A stretch of DNA of 64,000 bases from Akebia trifoliata (lineage: Eukaryota; Streptophyta; Magnoliopsida; Ranunculales; Lardizabalaceae), in assembly GCA_017979445.1 (NCBI GenBank), contig CM030711.1, forward strand, positions 16,136,922-16,200,921, written 5' to 3'. The position numbers and the translations under genes were made by a program. Under the pieces are notes generated by a model. That model did not search any database, was not told the DNA's origin, and saw only the letters and a list, made by a program, of their open reading frames with translations. This document shows, piece after piece, positions 1-12,043 of the stretch (positions within the stretch are counted from its first letter, which is position 1; the number at the start of each line of letters is the position of its first letter).

Positions 1-1
1 C

Positions 2-3000
2 GCAGACCAGATGACTACAAGGAAGTTTCTGTCACTGTCGATGATTAGAAAAATGTACAGAAAGCAGAAATCCTTGCGTAAAAAGCTGTTCCCTTGGAGT
101 TATGATTGGCACAGAGAAGAGACCCAAGGCGATGAAAGAACCATGGAGTCACTGAGGCCCATAAGGAAGTGCAAGTCAGGATTGCGTGATCATGATGCGG
201 TCTTGAGCTCGATGGCTCGAGCTCTTCAAACCACCGAGGAGGCTTACATGGAAATGGTGGAGAAAACACTCGACAGAAACCCAGAGCTTGCTCTGATGGG
301 CTCATGTGTTCTAGTGATGTTAATGAAGGATCAGGATGTCTATGTCATGAACCTTGGAGATAGCCGTGCCATTTTGGCACAAGAGAGGCCAAGTGATCGT
401 CACTCAAATCCAAATCTTGTGAAGGATGACATGAGGCAATGGAACAGATCTAGGGAGTCACTAGTACGTGTAGAGCTGGACAGAATATCGGAGGAATCTC
501 CAATGCATAATCAGATCAACCAGGTTAACACTGTCAACAAGAACAGAGAGATCTCCATGTGCAAATTAAAGATGAGGGCTGTTCAGCTTTCCACTGATCA
601 CAGCGCAAGTGTTGAGGAGGTATGTATGTTTTTCTTTCCTTTTCTTAAAGGTTCAATCCAGTGATTGTTTCATATATTCTCTTTCATATAGGATTTGATT
701 TGATTTTTGTTTTTTACTATTCCAACATTATTTTGATTTAAATTATTGAGCAAGTGTAAAACATCTCTCATAATAAATACCAATCGGTAAAGTTGTGGCC
801 ATTGGTTTCCTACAATTGTCCAGGGTTACATCTCCATATTTGGATTTTGTAGTTTGATTAGTATTTAGTATCATGGAAGTGCAATTTGGTCTACTGACAC
901 TTGATCATTAATCTTGGCCTACATTTAGTACCGTGGGGTGCCTACTCCCTCTGGTTTCGGTTGGCTTGAACAAAAACAAGACAAGGGACACTTGTCATTG
1001 ATTTGATTTGTCCTCATTGCATGTCACGCCTCAAAATTCTAACACGCGTCCCCATGATTAAGTGTTAGAATCTCAAGGTGTGAGATAATTCCTATACAAT
1101 GATAAACATATATAACTCAATGATTTTAGACAATGATATTGCAGTGAAAGTATAACGAAATACGATACATAAACAAAAAAAACAGTTCTATCTCACAACT
1201 CCCTTTATTAATATATAACAGAAAGAAATATTGGCACGTACTGCCAAGAATATATTAACTTGCTTTCTCAACACAAATCAATCTACTTTATCTACTGAAG
1301 TTGACAACACACAAACCTACTAATCTCAAAATTGCAACAATCTTAAAACTAATCCTTGATCACTGGAACTTCCTGAAATTGAGATGATTGGTAGGGTGAG
1401 TAACAGGGGAGTTACCCAACAGGATACGCACACATAGTCCTAATATGCAGATTAATCATACATATTCACTTATAAATAATGCAAGTTTATTAAAAAACAA
1501 ATGCATCTAAAAAGGTCTCAAACAATTGTAAAATAAAGCAAAATAAAGTTCTAAAGTAAATTTAAAATACTAGAAACACGTTGTAGATACATGGGCTTCA
1601 AAATCTTTGGGGATTTGAGCTCATTTACTTGGGTTTTGGAGTCGCTACCATTCAATTAAGATGTGAATGGGCACCATAAAAATGTCTTGAAATTTGTTTT
1701 TCTTGGTTTGTAATGACTCGCATATCCAAAATGATAGGGGGTTTTGGTCTACCTAAAAATTCTAAGGTAAGGGAGTTCAGTTGAAGGACAATGAAGGTGT
1801 TAGACACCTTGTCCCTCCCATCTAACGATAGTTACCAATATGACCATAAATGAAGCATTTAAAACTCTCTTTTTTAAGGTTTTGAAAGTAGAGGGAGTTA
1901 TAGAGAATTTTAGGAAAAATTGCCAATAGTTTAGTTTTAGAAAATGGACAAACTAAGCTAATGAGCAAGCTAAAAGTGAAAAGGGAAGCTTGCTGGAATA
2001 TTTTGTGAGCCTAGGATTTTGGTGAGAATCCACATGGATTCCATCACTTTGAACTTAAAAGCTCTTTTGGAAACTTACGTGCTCACTTAGGAGTATCTTT
2101 TTTGTTGGTTTAACCTTTACGAGGTGTTCATGAGTTGAACACCACCATTGGAAAGGCTAGGGACCTTCATGCATGAGTTGTGTCCTCAATGGGACTGTTT
2201 TTTGTTCGTTTAAAGAGCTAGGTAGGGATCTCAAGAGATCATCACTTTTGACTCTTGACCCATTTGTAAAATAAAATGTGGTGTGTGTGCAAATGAGTAT
2301 GCATGGGATGGACTTAGTAATAGAAAATCACCTCCTAAGAGGGATTACTCTCTAGCTCTATTGCAACCAAGTAAAGAAGAAAATATGAAAATGGATGGGT
2401 GAAGGTATTATGAAAAATATGAAAACTTAGGATTTTCTTGAGAATATGAGTTGAGATATAATTAAAAACTGAAATAAATTTATGTTGCTGATCCCATTAT
2501 TTGGAATAAGATCTAGATGATGATATGATGTTTTAATATAATCACTTTTAAAATACAGAAAAAATAAAAGGATATGTGTAGCTGGGGAATTTTTATGCTC
2601 CTTATGCCCATTATCTGTTTGATTTTGCTGAAGCAGTTTCACAGCAACATTAGTGAATAAGGTGAAATTTCTATACATTCTCTATGGACAAAAGATGATT
2701 GATATTTCAGAACTATTCTTTTGTTCTTCATATGGAAGCAACCGAAATTAATATTCTGGGAATGACCATTTACTCTTTTTAAATGCTACAGGAGGTTATG
2801 AGGATAAAAGCTGAACATGTCGATGATAACCAAGCTATCATGAATGATAGAGTAAAAGGGCAGTTGAAGGTCACTAGAGCATTTGGCGCAGGGTTTCTCA
2901 AGGAGGTCAGTTACTCATATGGTTCTCACACTGTTACAGAAAACAATGCTTTAAACAGAATTGAATGGAGGAACAGTATTCGTTTGGCCTACCCCAAATC

Positions 3001-4302
3001 TTTGATTAAGGCTTTGATGATTGATGACTTTGGCAGCATGCAAGTTGTAGTGTTGCTTTCTTTCTCTTAGGTAGCTAGGGATTTGATCTAAGCATGCTTT
3101 CTTCAGTGAATAGGTTGTTGCATGTGTTTCTTCTTGCCTATGTCTTTAGTTGCTCAATGAACTGCCCAATACATGCATAGATATATGCAAGAGTTGAGGA
3201 CGTAAGGCAGCAAGGACATGGCACATTTTACCACCTTTATGCCCTTCATTTGGTCCTCCAAAATGGGGGAATTTGGCCAGTGGTTCAGGTTGCTTTTGTT
3301 GATACTAATTTTGGGCTCTGGTCAATTCATTACTTTTATTTTTATTTTTTAGTTTTTTGATAGAAGTGTGAAGGTGGGGTTTTGATCCAAGGTCTATGAT
3401 ATTACATCCCTTCCCCCATGCAAACTTTACCACCTCACCAAGGTGGCACCTTTGGCATAGCATTGGAAGCATTTGGATAGTATGGAACTGAAATAAAACT
3501 TCTTTTTTCTAAATATAAACTTTTTTTATTACCTTTTTGATAGATACGGTTGTTACGTTGCTTCTATTTAGCTTTAGATCATGTATGCAAGTTTGCACAA
3601 TCTTTTTTTCCAGAGTTTGGCCCCTTCCTGCAAAAAGCTGATAAACCATGGTTCTATTTCATTTGGGTGCAGCCGAGATTCAATGAAGCGTTATTGGAGA
3701 TGTTTCGCATTGATTACTTGGGGACTGCTCCTTATATCGGCTGCATTCCTTCTCTCCTTCATCACCGACTTTGTGCAAGTGACCGCTTCTTGGTCCTTTC
3801 CTCTGACGGGCTTTACCAATACTTCAGTAATGAAGAGGTGGTTTCTCATGTCACATGGTTCATGGAAAATTCCCCCGAAGGCAATCCTGCACAGTACCTC
3901 ATCGCAGAGCTTCTCTTTCGTGCTGCCATAAAAAATGGTCAGTTGGCTCACATTAGCTTCTAGGATTCTTTGATCTCTTTAGCTTTATATTTTAACGTGG
4001 ATATTTTAGAGGGGAGGATGAGAAGAGTCCATTGCCCCATGTGTAGAACATGGTGATCCTTGTGTTTTTTTGTCATTTGTGTTAGTTCAGAATATCCTGA
4101 GTCTGGATGATGAGGTGAATTACTTAAAACTTTGGGTTGATTTATTGTCCTACCTTCCAGTGATGTTTTATCATTGCTTGTTTCAGGAATGGATTTTCAT
4201 GAGTTGCTTGATATTCCTCATGGCGACCGACGGAAATACCATGATGACGTTTCAGTTATGGTGGTTTCCTTCAAGGGAAGAATTTGGAATTCATCTGGCT
4301 GA
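2..4302 (+). CDS. POLTERGEIST-like protein phosphatase 2C, 3' part (5' end outside window)
   Basis: Four exons can be joined: 2-619 (open at the window edge), 2792-2905, 3673-3937 and 4187-4302, all with GT-AG junctions and matching phases. The product is the C-terminal two thirds of a PP2C Ser/Thr phosphatase. Visible landmarks are [20 protein letters not shown] followed by GDSRAILAQ, the join [29 protein letters not shown], the metal-binding [14 protein letters not shown] and the terminal [12 protein letters not shown]. The [19 protein letters not shown] stretch and the [11 protein letters not shown] form are typical of the POL/PLL clade, which acts in meristem and CLAVATA signalling in Arabidopsis. 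PP2Cs of this clade dephosphorylate Ser/Thr with two bound Mn/Mg ions; here the Asp of GD and of DG are present. A 5' exon with the N-terminal regulatory region and first catalytic motifs must lie upstream. Exon 2 ends FLKE where relatives as I recall them have FLKQ, which is a mild change. Clade assignment is good; the exact paralogue (POL, PLL1 or another PLL) is not decided. Confidence 0.92.
620..2791. other. Long PP2C intron with degraded repeat-like DNA
   Basis: This 2.2-kb intron separates the first visible exon from GAGGTTATGAGG. It holds no credible ORF. Around 1025-1085 there is a short imperfect inverted repeat built on ATTCTAACACG and GTGTTAGAAT. The stretch 1600-1850 (with GGAGTCGCTACC and a lead into a TTAGACACCTTG segment) resembles the leader text of plant LTR retrotransposons. 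I infer an old LTR-element fragment, but no paired LTR or target duplication could be found. Confidence 0.3.
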
Positions 4303-5344
4303 TTATTTTTGTATGTGGATCCGTCTTTCCTCACAATGAGACAATTTTAAATCAAGTAAAGCATCCATATTTTTCCCGAATCTTAGCTTTTGACCTTTTC
4401 GTTAAATTGTAGTGTTTTTGTCTTACTGTACCCCCAAACCATCCCTGGATGATCTTAATTACTTGATATGGAAATTTTATTGACACTCCACAAAGCTTAA
4501 GGGCGGGCCAACACCGACACCTTTTTCTTCTTCTTCTTCTCTCTCTTTCTATCTGTTTTCTTCTTCTCCTCCAATCTCTGTCTCTCTCCCTCTCTGTTTT
4601 TTTTCTTCTTCTTCTTCTTCTTGCCTGAGGTTGTCAGAATAGTTGGAGGATGAGGGGTGCCCTTTGACATGAAGTGCCTACAACATTTTTATTTTTACTT
4701 TTAGAGGTGCCCCTAAAAATATGAGGAGACTTAGAGTTTTTGGGCATGCCAATAAAATTTCCCTACTTGATATTGGGTTTGCTCCCTCGATTGAGGGACT
4801 ACACAGATGGCATTTAACAAAACAACCACACTGATTTCAGCCCTCAATTGGATCCAAAGACAGTTGTGAACTACGTCTCCATCTTACTCTAATAGGCAAG
4901 AGAATACATGCTTTTCATATCGACTTGTCTTCGTTACTCCCCTGTGTCTCCCTTTTTTGTTTGGTCAAGAAGACGAATAGTCCAAAGGAAAAAAGAAAAA
5001 AAAAAAAAAAGGCCTCTTATTCCACTCAATGACAACTTGGTTTAATTGGATTGCTTGAGGTCTTTGCATTGTCACTTTTTTTGTTTTTGTTGACAAACTC
5101 ATTAGAACTCCATGGAGTTACTTGGACCCTATTTTGAAATACTTTTTGATTCTAATGTTGAGGAGATTCGAAGCTTGAAGGAGTGTTATAAAAGGCTGAA
5201 AAGTGCTGTTGAGTTAGATTGGCAATTTGGCAACCATGTTGGAGAAATGTTATTGCAGAAGCTGAATTTATTTCTTAGTAAAATACTTTCTAGTAGCTGG
5301 ATTTTGTCAAAATGATATTTCTAGCCTCTTAAGGTAAAAAGTAA
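4303..5344. other. PP2C 3' flank with CT-rich tract and a small unidentified ORF
   Basis: After the PP2C stop comes probable 3' UTR, then a CT/TTC-rich low-complexity tract at about 4523-4622. An open frame at 5112-5315 encodes 67 residues starting MELLGPYFEILFDSN and containing EEIRSLKECYKRLKSAVEL. It reads like a helical fragment of a real protein rather than random sequence. It has no family I recognise and no visible partner exons, so I leave it as a possible gene relic. Confidence 0.3.
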
Positions 5345-5610
5345 ACCCTGAGGGGTTGGTTCAACTGCAATTTTGGACCAATAAGTGGTTATTGTCCATA
5401 GGGTCATGAGTTCGATACCTAATATGAGCATTAATTCCTTAGGAGCCACCCATGAGGGCACCTTTACTTACTTGGTGTGTGTGATGTGTAGACGTTGCAC
5501 ATGTCTAAGGACTAGTCCTTGGACAAGACTATGGTCTATGGATTGGGCAAAGCCTAGATATAGGCCCGGTCCCTTGTCTACAGAGTTACCCATTTATTAA
5601 AAAAACAAAA
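5345..5610 (+). mobile_element. tRNA-derived SINE
   Basis: A Pol III-like unit: the head GGGGTTGGTTCAACTGC resembles an A box, GAGTTCGATACC resembles a B box, a conserved body runs through AAGGACTAGTCCTTGGACAA, and an A-rich tail ends the unit. A second, inverted copy with the same body lies at 53310-53545, which supports a dispersed SINE rather than a gene. The family name is not assigned. Confidence 0.7.
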
Positions 5611-6824
5611 AATTGATAACACCAGCTTGTAAAAAAATATGACTGCAAGTTTAAATGATCAATATTAATCAATGATTATATATTTCAACTATATTTTTGT
5701 TTTAAAAAAAATGATAGGCTAACATAAACGGTTTTTTTTTTTTTTTTATAATAATTATGGGATGTAACTAGCAGCTGCAAGGCAACTGGCCCCTTACAGC
5801 ACCATATCTTACCCCCTGTTAAATGCAATACCCCACAAAACCAGGTAAGTCAGGATAAACCTTGTGGATGCAATTGGTATCATTTATCGAAGATCATGGG
5901 TAAAATAGATCTATAGTAATAAGTTTGGATTCCGTAATTATACACCAAGGTTTCAATTTTGTTAATTGGATAAATTCATGAAATTTTGTTAAAAATAGGG
6001 AAAATTTGGGAAATATATAAATGATGTTCTTGGGTTTCTTACCACAACCTATTATCTACAACCTCTCAAAAAGCCGAGCTTGTTCTTGAGATTTGAATGT
6101 TTAAAGAAAATAAAATTTTGAGGGTGACTTGCAAAAACGTTACTATATTCCATGATTAATCGGTAAATCATAAAGCAATTCATTGATTTGCCAACTTACT
6201 TGGCTAATCTCTTATTGGGAAAATCTTATGAGTTTTTGTAAAAAACTTGGAACATTTTATGACTATGATCAATAATTAGTGATCACTGAAAAATGAAATT
6301 TACAAGATAAACAAGATTATACCAAAAAAAAAAAAAAAAAAGACTGAGATTAAGAGGCCCAACAAAAACATTACATTGTAGCCCGAAACCAAACACTGAT
6401 AGGTTCAACGTATCCATTTAGGATCCAACACCAATTTTATATATCTATAGGACCTATTGATGGGCCAGATTCTAGCTCTGTAAATGACCCTAGGAAATAG
6501 GCCCAATGGAATAGATTAAGCCTGGGAAGAACGGATCCAAGGCCCACAACCATTGTGCAACTAATTTAGCCTGACAGTACTTTCATGATACCCCTCTATA
6601 TTTTCAACTAATTACCTCTCTCCCCATTTGCCCCAACACCCTCACCTCACTCCCTCCAATTTTTGCCCCCCTTGACCGGGACTTGTCATATATTAATTGA
6701 AAATGACCTAAATATCCTTTTCCTCAACTTCTCACCAAAAACCTTTTCTTCAAGTTCTTCGACTATATAACTAACCATAGTTTCTATACCCCCACTACAA
6801 GAAAATCCTGGCTCCGCCCCTGTT
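5611..6824. other. Intergenic DNA upstream of the broken NUP98 copy
   Basis: AT-rich with no supported gene. From about 6380 to 6565 it matches the upstream region of the intact NUP98 at about 25260-25950 (shared text GTCCAACACCAATTTTATAT in one copy and GATCCAACACCAATTTTAT in the other). This shows the ancestral duplication reached into the promoter. From 6565 to 6822 the match stops, and the place of the intact gene's 5' UTR exon is taken by other sequence. That sequence includes AAAATCCTGGCTCCGCCC, a TE-like phrase that recurs as AAAATCCTGGTTCCGCCC inside the LINE at 62.35 kb. Confidence 0.5.
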
Positions 6825-7282
6825 AATCGATCCATTATTATATTTCTATAATTGCAATTAGGGTTGGATTTAAGCAAACAAGCCTTACCGATCGAACCAT
6901 TATATATGCTTATATACAAGATTGATTCGATGTTTATGTTTTGGCTACTTAACCATCTTTGATCTTTGATTTGTTTATCTACCTCTGTTTCAGTTTGGGT
7001 TGCAGAACCCATTGTGATTGTGGGTATCGGATTAAAGAATCGAAACTATATTTGGTTCAAGTAACCGTAAGCTTTTGTCTCAACTCTTTTTCTTTATGTT
7101 TGTGTTGTTTTGGTTTAGATTTGATGTTTGTGTGAATCTTCATGTTTCTTTTTCTTCTTTTGGGAGTCTGGGGATGCTCTCAAGAACATGAGTTATTCTA
7201 ATTTTTTGGGTTTGGCGAGTGAAATTGTTACTTGGGTGGGTTTTGTAGAGGTTCACACTTCACATAGTTCAACAGTTTAGAT

Positions 7283-7697
7283 CATGGTTTTAAATCTCAC
7301 ATCGACGTCTCATCTCGTTGGTTGACGAGACCGAGTTGTCTTGGACGATTCAACTCTTCTCAGATGAGATAAACCATTTAAAATAAAAATAATTATAATT
7401 TTTATTTATATAAAATAAGGTTTATTAGAAGATGTTTAATCATGAAATCACATTTTATTTGGATATATGTATTTGAACTCCAAAAAAGTGAATTTTTTAA
7501 TAAAAATATACAAAATCCTGATTGACTCAGATGAGTTTTACTGATTCGGTCAAGATTTTCAAAATCTCAGTCTAGTCATCTTGTTTATCTCACGAGATTC
7601 CGTGGGTTTGAGATGCCTTATCTATCCGTCTCATTGATGGACGATACCAAGATGACTTGCCTAAGTCATCTTGCTCGGACCAGATTTGAAACTATGA
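7283..7697. mobile_element. MITE in intron 1 of the broken NUP98 copy
   Basis: This 415-bp insertion is absent from the matching intron of the intact gene. It starts CATGGTTTTAAATCT and ends AGATTTGAAACTATGA, an inverted pair with two mismatches. It is flanked by TTTAGAT on both sides (7276-7282 and 7698-7704). It has no coding capacity. The target length fits a hAT-like element only loosely, so the superfamily is left open. Confidence 0.75.
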
Positions 7698-8251
7698 TTT
7701 AGATACATCGAACTACATCATTTAAGCAAATTAGCGGGTTTGAATCATTGAGACACTGTTGGGTAACCACCGATTAGATTTTTCTAGGTTACCAAAAATA
7801 TGTGTAATTGTCGAATAGTTCGATTATTGATAAAAAAAAGTTTAGTCGTTACTGATAAAGAAGATGCTATTATTTATTTGATATCCCTGTTCTAACATTC
7901 TATTAGTAAGGATATGTCCATAATTTCTAATAAACTTGTTGAGGTTTATACGTTTTTATTTCTGGTGAATTGCATCTTCCTCTGAATATTTATAATAATC
8001 AGTTTCTATTCTTTTATCGTCATTTAACTGCTTTTGGCCAGTCATCAAGTAGCCCATTTGGGTCACAATCAGTTTTTGGTCAGGCGAACAATGCTGGTAG
8101 CAATCCTTTCGTTCCAAAGTACTACATCATTTGGTTCACAGACCGGGGGATCTATATTCGGTGGCACATCCACTCCTACGTTTGGTACTTCGTCTACACC
8201 AGTTCTTGGAAGTTCGACTCCTGCTTTTGGTAATGCTTCATATCCATTTGG

Positions 8252-8653
8252 TGTTATGTGCCTAGAAATTATTATCTTGTATCAACATTTGATGCATCTT
8301 GATGCATTTTATTTTAATTGTTTTAGAGTTTCAATTAGTTAAGGAGTCTTAGGTAATAGGTAAGGGTAGTTACGAATTGTGTAGGAGTTATGTAGTTATG
8401 GTTATGGGATAGTTACTTGAATGAATAGGAGAGTGAGTAGTTTGGATAAGTGGGTAGTTAAGGTAGTGTTTCTTTGTATTTAAATTAATTATGAGATTAA
8501 TGAAAATATGGAGAGAAATTATTATTAAGATCCGAGATTCACCATCTCGAATTGGTGGCTTAGGAGGTCCGATCTCCCTCGAATGAGATCAATCTCAATC
8601 TTTTTCTTCTTTTTAAATTATTTTTGTGTTCCGATTTAAGTGGGTACGTAACA
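8252..8653. mobile_element. Solo LTR in intron 2 of the broken NUP98 copy
   Basis: A 402-bp insertion begins TGTTATGTGCC and ends GGGTACGTAACA. These are the TG...CA ends of an LTR with short terminal inverted repeats. The 5-bp target duplication TTTGG is exact on both sides (8247-8251 and 8654-8658). There is no internal retrotransposon region, so this is a solo LTR left by LTR-LTR recombination, probably copia-like from its size. The intact gene's intron 2 has the empty site. Confidence 0.85.
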
Positions 8654-10325
8654 TTTGGTCATAGAAGTAATGTGTTTCCATTATAGGTTGTATTTGGCAA
8701 CTAATTGTTTCTCGCCCTCCCAATATATCTGTGCTGTACTGCTTACTGGTCATAGAAGTAATGTGTTTCCATTATAGGTTGTATTTGCTTCTAATTATTG
8801 TTTTACGTCCAGTGGGGGTATGTCTTTGAACGTGTTTGATTGATTTGCCTCTTCTCTTTAGAAAAGAATATAACTTAATAATCAAGAACACGTTTCTTTC
8901 TTCTCAGTAGTACTTGAAAATACATATGATTGAGTGTTTCCTATTGCTTGCGCCTTTCATGGCGTTTCTTCTTTGTATATCTTCTACATTTGATTCATGC
9001 TATGGGACTTTATTCACCATTGTTTGGTAGAGTAGCTGTACCTTGAGACACTTTTGTATTCTGATGGATAACATTTTGCTCTTCTTGTTCTCAATCATAT
9101 GTATTTGTCAAGGTTTGTTGTTTCCTGACTTGTTGCTTGTTGGAAATTTTCATTGAGTGATAACTCCTTTGTTTTTTCTTTTTGAAAGGATCATCTGTAA
9201 TTGGGCAGAAACCTGCTTTTGGAGGCTTTGGGTCAACACCTAGTCAAACAAGTCCATTTGGAAGCAATCTATTTGGTTTCTCTACACCCTTCAGTGGATC
9301 AAGTGAACCTGCGTTTGGTGCAACAAGCACCCCGGCTTTTGGAGCTGCAACAACTCCAGCATTGGGTGGCACAGGTATGACATTGGGTGTATCAAGTGCC
9401 CCTGAGTTTGGATCTGGAGGAGCATTTGGCACGTCAAGTACCCCTAGTTTTGGATCTTCAAGTACCCTGCATTTGGTACTTCAAGTACCTGCTTTTGGTG
9501 CATCAAGTACTCCATCCTTTAGTTTTGGATCTACTCCTGTTTTTGGCCAGACAATGTTGGCATTTGGTAGCAACCCATTTGGAACATCTCTGTCTTCATC
9601 TCCCTTCGGAGCCCACACTTACCCATTTGGTTAGTTCTTTTCCATGTACAATTTAGAATACTGGGGGATAAACCTCCCATATCAAATTATGGAGAACTCT
9701 TGCAGTTGATGCTTCATGTTTGCGAGCATATTTCATCTTTCCTTATTATCCTGTAGGGGACCAAGCTACAGCCTCAACATTTGGCAGCACTGGCCTTTGC
9801 CTTTCAATTTTTGGAGGCCAATGTGGGGGAAGTAGAGTAGCTTCTTACACCCCAACACCTGAGGTCGATGGTGGCAGTGATACACAGCCTGCTGGGAAGC
9901 TTGAATCCATATCAGCCATGCCTATCTACAAAGACAAAAGCCATGAAGAATTGAGGGGGGAGGATTACCAGTTGAGAGAGAAAGGTATGCATTATTAACT
10001 ACAGTTAAATGTTGGGATAGTTTTGGTTCCTTTTCCTGAAGCGACATATATCTACTAACTATGTTTTTTACATGTATAATTTCTAATCTTAGGTGGACCA
10101 AACCCTTATAGTGAGTCCACAAGTGGGTTTGGATTTGGTGCACGTGCTGCGCAGTCAAGCCTTTTTGGTCCTTCACCAACATTTGGCCAATCGTCCACAA
10201 ATATATTCTCCTCCAGCTCATCTTCCCATCCATTCGCTTCAAAGACACCAACGTTTGGTTCTTCAGGCTTTGGTGCGCCGTCCACTCCTGCTTTTGGCTC
10301 ATCGCCCTTTGGTTCTTCTAGCTAG

Positions 10326-11866
10326 CTAGTGATAATTTTATACATTTAGATACATTAAATTCTCTGCATGTAGAAATCATTTTTATTCACCTAATGTATC
10401 GGATTATCACATGATAAACACAAGTGAAACGCCATCAGTGTCCATGAGTAGAACCAAAAACATTTTACTTGCATTGAAAAATGGACACATTAGATGGAGA
10501 CTATTGAGTGTGGGTTAGTTGAGCACGGATATACTTCCCAATGGTTCTTAAGGGCCTTGTTCGAAACTTCAAGATTAATTTCTCTCAATAAACTTTTTGA
10601 TCCTTGTACATGTATTTGATTAATTTGTGTTGCTGAGTTTCTCTTTATATAATTCTCACATCTATATGGCCATAATGAAAAATGCAACTTCAATAGAACC
10701 CTAGGCTTTCACAAAAAGTAGGTATTATTTTCTAGATTTTTAATTTATAAGTTCAGTTTGATCCTTAGGGGATTTCATGTCAAAAATCGACTTTGGAAAG
10801 TTAACATAAGAAAATGGTTGTTGATTAATTCTACATCATCAAAAGGGATTAGATGCTTGATGCGCAAACTAGTCATGGATTCGATCCAAGCACTTTCCCT
10901 GATGGCTTTCTCGTTATTATGGAATTAGTTGTTAGTGAGCAATCTGGTGGACCAATCATTAATGGTAGAGCAAGCTATGCTCATTTCTAACCTGATGATC
11001 GGGGTGCCGAGCCAAGTTAACTATTCCTGTTGACCTCCCTTTGTTTGTGGAATGGATTGTTTGGACTCTTAAAACATCTTTTTTTCCTTCTTTTTTTCAT
11101 TTGGACATGTGTTTTAATAGAAATCTAAGAAAACAAAACAAGTTGAGGTTGTGCGATCCTTTTCATTGTATTGTTGTAAACCAAATGTCAATATGCCATT
11201 CACACTTCACATGATAGTATTCTTAGTGACATGTCAAGGGACATGATGTTTTTTTTGGTGCAGTTATATCCCCACTTTAAGAAAATTTTCTTTGAGGGTT
11301 GTCATAATTGTTTGTTGGTTTGTTTTTTCTTTTTGTTGGTCATCTTGACTGATGGTTATATCCCCACATGATGTTTGTTTTTTCTTTTTGTTGGTCATCT
11401 TGACTGATGGTTGCATCTCTTTCTGATCTCAATAAAACAGAAAAAGGATAGTGGTCTCAAACTTTCATCACAAGTGGGACCATTTCCTATTATGATTGAT
11501 TTTACTACAATCAACTAGATCAGGATAGGACTTTTATGATCAATTAGACTAGATAAAAGTTTGTAATATTTTAGATTATTTGGCTTGTTCGTTAAGATTC
11601 ATTAGGTATGGCCTATTTATTGGCATGCTTAGCTATTAGGCTAGAACTAGATTAGCATTAGGAAGGATCTAATTATATTAAATAGGTTGAAAAGTTATAT
11701 TGCTTGAATTACATTTTTTTTTTTACATGTCAGTATTTGTCAATTGCCAAATATGAGAAATGACCTTGTATAAATCATTGCAAAGCTTCCCCCATTCCAT
11801 TTCTTGTTTTTTGAAATACAAAAACGACTCCACAATTACTAGGGCTACAACCTAGGCAGGTTGAAA
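10326..11866. repeat. Array filler, first copy (non-NUP98)
   Basis: About 1.5 kb of AT-rich sequence lies between exon 5 of unit A and the exon 3 tail of unit B. It recurs after every unit (about 12613-14140, 14901-16045, 16807-18238, 18346-19870, 20636-23607). It holds no ORF conserved among copies. In its second half (for example 17760-17900) a frame reads GVFFEGFVFRRDVMIV, followed by a tail ending TTATACTTATCC and A-rich sequence. This resembles the C-terminal end and 3' tail of plant L1 elements (compare FDDFIFRWNSLCN in the LINE at 21.4 kb). I infer that part of the filler is a LINE 3' end captured before amplification. Confidence 0.6.
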
Positions 11867-12043
11867 GGTAAATCAACTTTTGTATTTGGTCATAGCCTAT
11901 TTGAAACATCTCTATCTCCCGTCGGAGCCCAGCGTTCTACTTTCTTTACCATTTACAATTTAGAATATTTCAAATTATTGGGAACTCTTGCAGTTATGCT
12001 TCATGTTTGTGAGCTTATTTCATCTTTCCTGCTTATCCTGTAG

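Larger units (their letters stand above)
6825..10325 (+). pseudogene. Upstream truncated NUP98 copy (array unit A), 5' half broken, 3' half open
   Basis: This copy is collinear with the intact NUP98 at 26.2-30.1 kb. The exon 1 relic at 7048-7066 reads ATA where the intact gene has ATG. Exon 2 (8031-8250) follows AACTG instead of the acceptor AACAG. It is 80 nt shorter than its counterpart, which is not a multiple of three, so the frame is lost at NPFVPK. Exon 3 (9189-9629) is open, in frame and 44 codons shorter. Exon 4 (9757-9984) is open and carries the GLEBS segment [18 protein letters not shown] followed by GEDYQLREK, where the intact gene has WDDYQLGDK. Exon 5 is truncated (10093-10325) and ends SPFGSSS before a TAG. 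Introns 1 and 2 are enlarged by a MITE and a solo LTR. A normal NUP98 cannot be made. A short FG-GLEBS peptide from exons 3-5 is conceivable if transcribed from a cryptic promoter. Confidence 0.88.

Noticed and set aside
9922..10302. Minus-strand ORF of 126 codons and its repeats in other units
   Set aside because: It is the complement of NUP98 exons 4-5 of the array. The period-3 bias of FG repeats keeps the antisense frame open, and no protein family is seen.
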